Assembly (NCBI GenBank): GCA_008933635.1
Contig: WBUQ01000005.1
Span: forward strand, 1-64,000
Direction of reading: 5' to 3'
Length of the DNA stretch: 64,000 nucleotides
Origin: Desulfobulbaceae bacterium
GTDB lineage: Bacteria > Desulfobacterota > Desulfobulbia > Desulfobulbales > Desulfocapsaceae
The notes under the pieces were generated by a model. The model made no database searches. It was not told the DNA's origin and was given only the letters and a program-made list of their open reading frames with translations. Made by a program: the position numbers and the translations under genes. Positions 1 to 7,300 of the stretch are shown here, piece after piece (position 1 is the stretch's first letter; each line of letters begins with the position of its first letter).

Positions 1-54
1 GTAGCCGTCAAAGAAACGAAACCCAATGTGAAAATTCAGCAGCGGAAGGAATGA
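1..54 (+). CDS. C-terminal tail of a protein (partial, 5' end outside window)
   Basis: Frame 1 is open from the window edge for 17 codons, reads VAVKETKPNVKIQQRKE, and stops at TGA 52-54. The lysine-rich tail is typical of a protein C-terminus, but so short a piece cannot be assigned to a family. It could also be a chance open frame. Confidence 0.3.
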   Translation, partial: VAVKETKPNVKIQQRKE

Positions 55-92
55 TCATTTCTGCTGGTTGATCGACCGAAAAAAAATGCACC

Positions 93-185
93 AGCCCGGG
101 GCCGCCGGCGTCGATCCGGCCCACCGGCACCGCCCGGGGCCGTCGGCGTCGATCAGGACCACCGGCACCGCCCGGGGCCGTCGGC
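93..185. repeat. 38-bp tandem repeat, about 2.4 copies
   Basis: Copies lie at 93-130 and 131-168, with a partial third copy at 169-185. The second copy starts CGCCCGGGGCCGTCGGCG. The first differs at a few positions, while the partial third matches the second over all its 17 bases. The array sits directly upstream of the palindrome and promoter of the serine recombinase. Confidence 0.85.
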
Positions 186-195
186 AATGATATTC

Positions 196-219
196 GTCAA
201 AAAGGTATACCTTTTTGAC
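196..219. promoter_or_regulatory. Perfect 24-bp palindrome, candidate recombinase crossover site or operator
   Basis: The left half-site GTCAAAAAGGTA is followed immediately by its exact reverse complement. It lies 41 bp upstream of the -35 box of the recombinase gene. The arrangement, two 11-12 bp arms around a central AT dinucleotide, and the TCAAAAA core resemble the hix-type sites bound by Hin-family invertases. A related half-site (ACTTTTTGACA) recurs at 309-319, just before the start codon. It may be a binding site for the recombinase itself or for another dimeric regulator. Confidence 0.6.
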
Positions 220-259
220 AGCCCTGAAAACCCTGTCAGAAAGGTTGCAAATTGACTTA

Positions 260-288
260 TTGACACGTTTTCCAGAATGGTCTATGAT
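260..288 (+). promoter_or_regulatory. Sigma70 promoter of the serine recombinase
   Basis: TTGACA at 260-265 and TATGAT at 283-288 are separated by exactly 17 bp, close to the ideal sigma70 promoter. The start codon at 333 leaves a leader of about 37 nt, with the purine-rich ribosome binding site AAGGGGGAT at 321-329. Confidence 0.75.
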
Positions 289-332
289 CTTTTTAACATT
301 TCGTCACGACTTTTTGACAAAAGGGGGATCAT

Positions 333-893
333 ATGAGCAAGCGGGTTGGATACATCAGGGTGAGCAGCGCCGATCAAAATACTGACAGACAGCTTGAAGG
401 GATCGAGCTTGACAAAACCTTTGCAGAGAAGATCAGCGGAAAAGACATCAAGCGCCCTGCCTTACTGGCCATGCTTGAATTTATCCGGGAAGGTGACAAG
501 GTATTCGTCCACGAACTTTCACGCCTTGGCCGGTCAATGATCGATCTGCACCAACTCGTTGAGCACATCACCAAAAAGGGCGCGACTATCAGCTTTTTGA
601 AAGAAGGGTTGGAGTTTTCGCCAGGGCAGGCAGACCCGGTAAGGCAAGCCATGTTCGGTATGCTTTCTGTCTTCGCCCAATTTGAGCGGTCACTTATCAA
701 GCAGCGGCAAGCGGAAGGAATCGCGGCGGCAAAGGCAAAGGGAAAACATCTCGGCCGGCCTGCCAAATTGACCGCAGTGCAACGGGAAGAGATTTCCGCC
801 AGGGTTGCAGCAGGGGAAGAGATAAAGACCGTAGCGGCCGATTTTGCGGTATCCAGGGCCACCGTTTACAACTGCATCACTGAAGCCCCATAG
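333..893 (+). CDS. Serine recombinase, resolvase/DNA invertase family (Hin/Pin-like)
   Basis: A 186-aa site-specific recombinase that cuts and rejoins DNA through a phosphoserine link. The N-terminal catalytic domain opens with GYIRVSSADQN; Y7, R9 and nucleophile S11 are in the canonical places. The ELSRLGRS motif follows near residue 66. The long E helix is followed by a C-terminal helix-turn-helix from about residue 140 (GRPAKLT through VSRATVYNCI). The length matches Hin and Pin. No transposase or second recombination site is visible nearby, so whether it inverts, resolves or integrates DNA cannot be read from the window. The 24-bp palindrome upstream is a candidate target. Confidence 0.93.
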   Translation: MSKRVGYIRVSSADQNTDRQLEGIELDKTFAEKISGKDIKRPALLAMLEFIREGDKVFVHELSRLGRSMIDLHQLVEHITKKGATISFLKEGLEFSPGQADPVRQAMFGMLSVFAQFERSLIKQRQAEGIAAAKAKGKHLGRPAKLTAVQREEISARVAAGEEIKTVAADFAVSRATVYNCITEAP

Positions 894-908
894 GGTTTGG
901 AAGTCGAG

Positions 909-936
909 CCTGGCCCGGGTAATCACCGGGGCCAGG
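909..936. terminator. GC-rich hairpin after the recombinase gene
   Basis: CCTGGCCCGGG (909-919) pairs with CCGGGGCCAGG (926-936) across a 6-nt loop, with one internal mismatch. It starts 16 nt after the stop codon. It lacks a T-tract, so it may be an RNA-stabilising hairpin or a weak terminator. Confidence 0.45.
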
Positions 937-1541
937 GCGGCCGGGAGAATGAGGGATGGAGGCGACTACCGGCAGATACCCTCCCGGCCGGGAAGCGCCG
1001 TTAAGCTGTAGCTGGCCGACCCATGGCGAAGCGCTGGGCCGGGACCACCCTGATGGCAAAGAACATACTGCATGTGTGCTGCAGGGCCGCATCAGAGTGG
1101 CAAATGGCCGGCCATTTTGCGGTGAAGGATAGGCTGCATCAAGATCAGTTTTCGCCGGCCTATGCTCCCATTTCGGCGGAAGTTGATGCCTCGACACCGG
1201 AAGGGGTTCCATGATGGGTCAAGAGAAAGCCGGCGATGGTCGGCCGGTGAGCATCGGCACGCCCTCGCCGGTAAGGGTGTGAATGTGCGGAGCCTTGCGG
1301 CCTTTCCAACGGGCAGCTTTTCTGTTTGATCGTTCATGGGTGTTGATTATACCGTAACGGTACGGTCACACAGCCACGGTGATATTCTCCCGGTCGTAGC
1401 ACGGGCCATTGGTCCGGAGTGCTATGCAGGGTTGCCTGGTCAGACCGGGAAAGGAAGTCCCTGCCGTGTGGCCGTTTTACTGTCATCTTTTCGGCTGACG
1501 GTACGTATGACGGTATTTTGTTGTCATTAGAATTCAAATTA

Positions 1542-1662
1542 TATAATTATTACATAATGTTAAATGCAAAATATCAAGGCCTGCTTCTCCGCCAGATTGA
1601 CATATGTCATAATTTCAAGAAAATGAATAAAACCCGCATCCTGAACTGGATGCGGGTTTTTT
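1542..1662 (+). ncRNA. Possible short terminated transcript (sRNA or lysC leader attenuator)
   Basis: TATAAT at 1542-1547 has a weak -35 (TTGTTG, 1518-1523) 18 bp upstream. A strong intrinsic terminator closes at about 1662, which would give an RNA of roughly 108 nt. The body contains the palindrome TGACATATGTCA at 1598-1609. The next gene is lysC, so the element could also be an attenuated leader. A short frame inside it shows no run of regulatory amino-acid codons. The promoter is weak, so this is an inference. Confidence 0.3.
1631..1662 (+). terminator. Intrinsic terminator upstream of lysC
   Basis: AACCCGCATCC (1631-1641) pairs perfectly with GGATGCGGGTT (1648-1658) over a 6-nt loop, followed by a T-run through 1662. 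An A-run precedes the stem, so it could work in both directions. It ends about 100 nt before the lysC start codon. Confidence 0.85.
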
Positions 1663-1765
1663 CGTCTGGCAATCTCCCTGAGATTCTGACTATCATCAAT
1701 AAGTGTGCAACCCGCTCAGTCGGCCTCATCTGAAGACAGACAGATTCCTTTCCAGGAGGGCATCC

Positions 1766-3157
1766 ATGCAGAGAATCGTTGCCAAATTCGGAGGTTCAAG
1801 CGTTGCCGATGCCGGTCAGTTCAGAAAGGTTGCGGGCATCATGGCGGCAGACCGGCGGCGGAGGATCATGGTGGTTTCCGCGCCTGGTAAACGCCAGGCA
1901 GGGGAGGTCAAGATCACCGATCTGCTCTATCGCTGCCATGAAATGGCAGCCAGATCCGCCTCCATCGACGAGCCGTTCGCTCAGATCGCCGACCGCTTCA
2001 ACGGCATCGCCGCGGCTCTCGGCATCCGCTCGGCATTGCCGGAGCTTCTGCGCAGCCTGCGGCGGGATTTCGAGTTGGTGGCTTCACGGGACTATATGGC
2101 CTCCAGGGGAGAATATCTCTGCGCCAGATTGATGGCCGAGTATCTCGGCGGTGAGTTCGTCGATCCGGCCGACCACATTGTCCTGCTCGCCGACGGCATT
2201 GTCGATCCGGCAAGTTATGCCGACCTGGGCGCGAGGCTGGCTGAGGGGGAGAAGATCTTCGTCATGGCAGGCTTTTACGGGAGGGACCTGCAGGGGAACA
2301 TCGTCACCTTTTCCCGCGGCGGCTCGGACATTTCCGGGGCGATTGCGGCACGGGCGGCTGGAGCCATCCTCTATGAGAACTGGACTGACACCTCCGGTAT
2401 CCTGATGGCCGATCCCCGGATTGTCGACCACCCCGCCACCATTGAGGAAATTTCCTACCGGGAGGTGCGGGAAATGTCCTACATGGGGGCCGGCGTCTTT
2501 CATGACGAGGCCATCCTGCCGGTCCGGGAGGCCAACATCCCGGTCGCCATCCGCAACACCAACCGTCCCGAACAACCCGGAACCCGCATCGTGCCGAGAC
2601 TCAGCGCCGAAACCCTGGCCTCAACCGAAATCGCCGGGATCAGCGGCAGGACGGATATGAACATGATTACCATCGAGAAATCACTGATGAACAGGGAGCC
2701 CGGCTTTGCCCATCGGCTGCTGGGCATTTTCCGACGCCACAACATCGGCGTCGATCACTGTCCATCAAGCATCGATTCGATCAGTGTCATTGTCGAAGAG
2801 GGGCAGCTGCGCGGCATGGATGAGCCGGTATTGGAAGACATCCGGCGGGAGCTGCAGCCCGACAGTGTGAGTGTCGAGAAGGACCTGGCGCTGATCGCCG
2901 TGGTCGGGGAGGGCATGGCCCGAACGGTGGGGATCGCGGCCCGGATCTTCACCGCGCTCGCCGGAGCAGGGGTCAATGTGCGGATCATCAACCAGGGCGC
3001 CTCCGAGATCAATACCATCGTCGGCGTCGCCGCAGGCGATTACCGGCGCGCGGTGCGGGCACTCTACCAGGCCTTCAGTCCTGGCCAGGGCCTTTCCGAC
3101 CGGCGCGGGGGAAAAGAAAAGGCGGTCCCGGATGCAGTTCCGGGGCCGCCTGATTGA
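1766..3157 (+). CDS. lysC: Aspartate kinase (monofunctional, with C-terminal ACT domains)
   Basis: Phosphorylates L-aspartate, the first step toward lysine, threonine, methionine and diaminopimelate. The 463-aa protein starts MQRIVAKFGGSSVAD with the nucleotide-binding KFGGSSV motif at residues 7-13, and carries FSRGGSDISGA and WTDTSGILMADPRIV in the kinase domain. Two ACT-type regulatory segments follow (MNMITIEKSLM and LALIAVVGEGMA), ending in the conserved region INQGASEINTIVGV. The ATG at 1766 is chosen because AGGAGGG lies 5 bp upstream; a longer in-frame start at 1703 has no such site. The last roughly 18 codons are not family-conserved and coincide with a terminator for the opposite strand. 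Confidence 0.94.
   Translation: MQRIVAKFGGSSVADAGQFRKVAGIMAADRRRRIMVVSAPGKRQAGEVKITDLLYRCHEMAARSASIDEPFAQIADRFNGIAAALGIRSALPELLRSLRRDFELVASRDYMASRGEYLCARLMAEYLGGEFVDPADHIVLLADGIVDPASYADLGARLAEGEKIFVMAGFYGRDLQGNIVTFSRGGSDISGAIAARAAGAILYENWTDTSGILMADPRIVDHPATIEEISYREVREMSYMGAGVFHDEAILPVREANIPVAIRNTNRPEQPGTRIVPRLSAETLASTEIAGISGRTDMNMITIEKSLMNREPGFAHRLLGIFRRHNIGVDHCPSSIDSISVIVEEGQLRGMDEPVLEDIRRELQPDSVSVEKDLALIAVVGEGMARTVGIAARIFTALAGAGVNVRIINQGASEINTIVGVAAGDYRRAVRALYQAFSPGQGLSDRRGGKEKAVPDAVPGPPD
3121..3150 (-). terminator. Intrinsic terminator of the minor-pilin operon, inside the 3' end of lysC
   Basis: A 12-bp stem with one G-T pair (3121-3132 with 3139-3150) encloses a 6-nt loop. On the minus strand it is followed by TTTTCTTTT. 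It lies 40 bp beyond the stop codon of the last pilin gene and within the final codons of the convergent aspartate kinase gene. Confidence 0.75.
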
Positions 3158-3189
3158 GATGCCTGCGGCAAGGAGCCATGTGGGTCAGC

Positions 3190-3672
3190 TTACTGGACCC
3201 ATACGTTGCCGATGGTATTGGCCTCGACGGTAAGATTTTCTCCAGCTGATGTGGTGAACTGGCATCGTCCTGCATTGGCCGCCATTCCCCTCGAATTGAA
3301 CTGGGTCCGGTTGCCGGCGAACGTTACATTCTGCATCGTGATCGCCGCCGGGATGGTGACGCTGATGATCTGGTTCTCGCCGGCATCGAGGGTGTAATCC
3401 TCATTCGTATCGAGGAAGATCTGGTATGAACCGCCTGCCCCCGGGTTCATCAGTACCGAAACGGCCTCCCCCTCACGGATGGCGGTGATCCTGGCCCGCT
3501 GCATGTCGGCCAGGAATCCCCTGGCAGCACCCTGCATCTGCCGTTCCGTTCGCCAGCCGATCATGTTGATAACGGCAATCAGGCTGATGATGCCGATTAT
3601 GGCTATGACGATCATCACCTCGATCAGCGTGAATCCTGACTGGCGCGATGAGCAGTTCCGAATTCTCTTCAT
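3190..3672 (-). CDS. fimT: Type IV minor pilin, GspH/FimT family
   Basis: A 160-aa prepilin-like protein. After a short basic leader (MKRIRNCSSRQSG) comes the prepilin peptidase site G-FTLIEVMIVIAIIGI, with glutamate at +5 and an N-terminal hydrophobic helix. The C-terminal part is a polar, beta-rich globular domain as in GspH/FimT. Minor pilins of this type help to prime type IV pilus assembly. It is the last gene of the pilV-pilW-pilX-pilY1-hypothetical-fimT operon and is followed by a terminator. The assignment to FimT rather than GspH rests on the pilus gene neighbours. Confidence 0.88.
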   Translation of the reverse strand: MKRIRNCSSRQSGFTLIEVMIVIAIIGIISLIAVINMIGWRTERQMQGAARGFLADMQRARITAIREGEAVSVLMNPGAGGSYQIFLDTNEDYTLDAGENQIISVTIPAAITMQNVTFAGNRTQFNSRGMAANAGRCQFTTSAGENLTVEANTIGNVWVQ

Positions 3673-3768
3673 TCTGGGCCTCAGTTCCTGCGTTGTTCAA
3701 TGATAGGCAGCTTGAGCAGCCGGTTTTCCTGCCGACCAGGTTTCAGGCCGGGAGGATGGGGTCACTGG

Positions 3769-3788
3769 ATGCCCGCATGCACGGGCAT
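3769..3788. repeat. REP-like hairpin between pilin-operon genes
   Basis: ATGCCCG (3769-3775) and CGGGCAT (3782-3788) form a 7-bp stem within CACTGGATGCCCGCATGCAC. The CACTGGATnCCCGC...GCGGGnATGACG pattern resembles a widespread class of bacterial intergenic palindromic repeats. It separates fimT from the preceding hypothetical gene. Other copies would have to be sought outside the window. Confidence 0.5.
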
Positions 3789-3816
3789 GACGCCCCTTTC
3801 CAGAAATCCCGCCACG

Positions 3817-4308
3817 TCAATTCTGCCAGACGCCGTCCTTGAGAATGACCTCGCCTGGATGGGGCGGGGGACTGGCGGCAGGTTGCTCTTCTTCCGAACC
3901 GGTGTCGGTTTCCGATGCGAGCGAAGATGCGTCGCGGGAGTGTTCTTCGGCAAGCTCTTCCGTCGAGATCCAGATTTTGGTGATCTTCGTCGTGTTTTCG
4001 AGATAGTAGAACTCGACGAACAGCCCTTCCTTCATCGATGCCTGGGGAGTTATCGCCCCGTTTCCGTCACGGAAAATGGCGTCTGGGACGCAGGTATAGT
4101 TCGTGTCGTTGATGGTGATCATCTCGATGAGACCTTCCTGATTCAGGTCGACCTTATCGATCTTTCCATATCCCGGCAATGACGTAAAGGCGATAAGGTC
4201 ACCATGGATATCGTAGCTGTCTTCCGCCCGGACAGGGCCCTGCAGCAGCAGGAACTGCAGGGCGGTGGCGATCAGGGCAAGCATTTTCAATCGTCGTACG
4301 GGTAGCAT
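3817..4308 (-). CDS. Secreted hypothetical protein of the pilus operon
   Basis: A 163-aa protein with a signal peptide (MLPVRRLKMLALIATALQFL, cleavage likely after GPVRA). The mature part begins EDSYDIHGDLIAFTSLPGYG and includes a beta-rich segment (KIDKVDLNQEGLIEMITIND). A Ser/Glu/Pro-rich acidic linker near residues 125-150 precedes a short tail, HPGEVILKDGVWQN. I do not recognise the family. It sits between pilY1 and fimT in the same operon, so a periplasmic accessory role in pilus or adhesin assembly is plausible but unproven. M9 (4284) is an alternative start that keeps the signal peptide. Confidence 0.75.
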   Translation of the reverse strand: MLPVRRLKMLALIATALQFLLLQGPVRAEDSYDIHGDLIAFTSLPGYGKIDKVDLNQEGLIEMITINDTNYTCVPDAIFRDGNGAITPQASMKEGLFVEFYYLENTTKITKIWISTEELAEEHSRDASSLASETDTGSEEEQPAASPPPHPGEVILKDGVWQN

Positions 4309-4340
4309 GTGTATCCCTCCGGGATGTGATCAATGATGCA

Positions 4341-7300
4341 TTATTGCCAATCCAGTTCCCGCCAGTATCTGATCGGCAGGCCATAGCCGGACGTGCCGAG
4401 CGAGCCGATGCCGGAGTCTTCCCTGGAGTCGGGGAAGAACAGTCGATCCAGGCTGCGCTGGACTTCGACCAGTGTCGGTGAGGGGACGATACCCTCAAGC
4501 TTGACAGAGGACGGGGCTATCCAGATCGGATTCGCTTTCGTACCGATATTGATGTAATCCCGTTCATCGATGACACCGTCGCCGTTGAGGTCGAAGTAGG
4601 CGTGCTTGCTCCGTCCGCCGCTGCATGCCTCGACGGCCCAGATCTGCGAGGTGCCGCCGCCGACGCAGGGTGACGATGACGGGGTGTTGGTGGTGAAGAT
4701 CAGTTTGCCGCTGGCGATCCTGACATCCTTCACAGCTCGTTCGCCATTCTCCGGCAGGTCGAAATACCAGCCGACGTGGCTGATCTTCTTGCTCGTGTCA
4801 CTGATGTAGAGGTCGAGCTCGTCGGGTTCGAGGACGCCGTCATTTTCCATCGGCAGCAGCCAGTTCATCTCGTTGTCGGAGACGGTTCTGACGACTTCGT
4901 CCACCGCCTTCAGGTTCGTCTCACCATAGATCTGCTCCTTGATGCTGCCGTCGGAGTTGTATTTGAGACCGAGGACCGATACCTGCCGCTGTTCGAGCAG
5001 AGCCACGTATCGCGCACTGCCCGTGTCACCGAGGATGGCGGCCATGTTCGACAGGTTTCGCACCGAGTTGCAGTTGTTGGTGCAGCTCTCTGCCGTCTCG
5101 ATGCATTCCAGTTCGCACTCGGAGTTGCCGAGGCAGTTGTAGAGGCAGGTGTCGGCGGTCGAGGTCGTACCCAGTTCGGCATCGCAGGTGGCATTGCAGG
5201 CGGCGGTGACGGTCGAGGTCTTGGGCATGAAATAACCGAGATACATCGCATGCGGGTCCTTGCCCACCAGCGCCCACTCGGCCGACCAGTCCCAGACCCC
5301 GTACATGGTCTGGATGCTCTGGTCGAGGTTGTCGACCTCCGGATCGAGCAGACGGCCGGTACCGAAGGCGACCAGGTAGCCCTCCGTCCCGTTGACGCAG
5401 CTGGTCGTGACGTCGGGCTTCATCGTGATCGGCTGCCGCCAGCCGGCATTGCTCCGCGCCTCGAACAGCGGTTTGTTGACGGCGCCGTTTTTGAAGTAGA
5501 CACCCCAGTTGGCGCGGTTGGCATCGCTGATGTCGAATTTCCACATGTTGCCGAGCAGGTCGCCGGCGAAGATGAAATCGTTGGTTCCGTCACCTTGCGG
5601 CAGGATCAGGGCCGGGGTCGAAAGACCGTTGCAGTTGTTGTTGGCCGGCAGCGGATCGCCCACTCCGGTGTCGATCATATGGGTCCAGACAATATTCCCG
5701 CTCGTATCGAGTCCGACCAGGAACAGCACCGCATGACCGGAGGGGCTGTTGTAGCCGTTGCCGAAGACCAGCAGCCAGGCGGCAGACGGGTCGTTGGACT
5801 TGACGATCTGCGGTCTGGAGTAGCTGTAGCCGAGATTGGCGACAATGGCCGCATTGGCAGCCTGGGTGAGGGCGTTGTATTCCCACTTCACGATCGCCTG
5901 CGCACTCCCTTCGACGTCGTTTGCGGCGACGGCGGTGGCGGCCGCATCGAGATTCAGGGCATACAAGCCCTTGCCGCCCTTGCCGAGTCCGCCGACCAGG
6001 ATGGTGGCATCGCCGAGGTCCTGAGCCGTCACGTAGCCGTCGACAAAGAACTTGTGGATATCGTTATAACCGGGATCGGCGAGTTCATCGAGGTTGTCGA
6101 AGACGGTAAACGGGACGAAGGCGAACAGCTCGTCACCGGTGCTGCCGTTGAAGACGTGCAGCATGCCGTCGTTGGCGCCGGAGAAGACCCAGTCGATGCC
6201 GAGGGCCGATATCTTCTGGTAATACGGCTCGGAGTTGATGAAATCGCCCAGCTTGCTCGATCTCGCCCGATAGTTCAGGACGCAGCCGGTGGTGTTGCCT
6301 GCCTCGCAGCTCGCATCGCCGCGGAGATACTCGAGCAGTCGCTGCTGGCCGCCGAGGGTGGCCTTCATCGCCGCAGTCAGTCCGTCTGGAGAGGCATCGT
6401 TCGTATCGCCCCAGCGGAACGGCAGTCCCGACCCGGCAGGATTGGCGGTGAGAATTTCCCGATCCTGCCAGCCAACGGTATCCAGTTCGTCGCTGGCGGA
6501 CCACTTGATTTCCGGCGGGTTCTCGCTGCATGTCGCTTTGTTGTCGTCGCAGATGTCGATGCAGGCCGCGTTACCGGAGCAGCCGTTGACGCATTCCGTA
6601 TGTGCGGCGCTGCAGGTTTTGAAGCTCGTGCAATTGTTGGTCGTGTAGCAGGTGGTCCTGGCAGTGATGCAGACTTCCTCGCAGGCGGCATCGCCGATGT
6701 CGCAGAGGGACGAGCAGCTCTCGTAGGCCGTGTTGCACGAGGACTCGCAGCTGACCGCCTGGCAGGAGGCGATGTTGCCGAGCGCGTCGAGGCACTTGGC
6801 CTCGACATTGCCGCTCCAGTCGCCGGAATCGTAGGAAGTCTGGAAGAGCAGGGTGTTGGCCTCGATCTTGTTGGCGTTGATCGAAACCGAGGCGGCCGTG
6901 CCCTGGTTTTCCTCGATCAGGTCCTTGATCTTCTTCAGCGAGGCGACCAGCTCGGCCGGATCGCTGGCGTTGAGAAATTCACCGCGGCCGTTGACGGAGG
7001 CATGGAACAGGTCGTCGATGGCCTTCGGCGAGTCGGTGGTGTTGGTTGAATGCCAGTTCGGGCAGGCGCCGGCCCAGGGGCCGGTGTTGCTGGTGTCGGT
7101 GCAGGTCACGTTCCCGCCGGAATCCTCGACGCATTTCTGGTACTGGGTACCGGGAATGATCTTGCCGAGATCGGCCAGGTTCGGGCAGCCGTCTTCCCCC
7201 GGGGTGGTGCAGGAGGGCAGGCAGTCCGGGTACATGTTCGGGTCGAACTGGCCGAAGACGCCGAAGGAGACGCCGAAGGTCACCAGATGCTGGTGGGAGG

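Larger units (their letters stand above)
894..1765. other. 870-bp stretch without a convincing gene
   Basis: Open frames here are short, mutually overlapping on both strands and without family resemblance. Visible structure includes the hairpin at 909-936 and a 10-bp inverted repeat CGGCCGGGAG (938-947) / CTCCCGGCCG (981-990). The section from about 1500 to 1620 is strikingly AT-rich and ends in an intrinsic terminator. It may be decayed mobile DNA or hold a small RNA. Confidence 0.5.

Noticed and set aside
93..185. CRISPR array
   Set aside because: The repeats are directly tandem, without unique spacers, and no cas genes are near.
1336..1530. Small frames of 60-80 aa between the recombinase and lysC
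   Set aside because: They overlap one another on both strands, lack ribosome sites and match no family that I know.
1500..1765. Lysine riboswitch in front of lysC
   Set aside because: The leader after the terminator is only about 100 nt and the L-box consensus elements are not recognisable.
4776..7049. 757-aa open frame on the plus strand, opposite pilY1
   Set aside because: It is the antisense shadow of a GC-rich coding region; the protein has no recognisable motif, while the minus strand encodes clear vWA and PilY1 domains.
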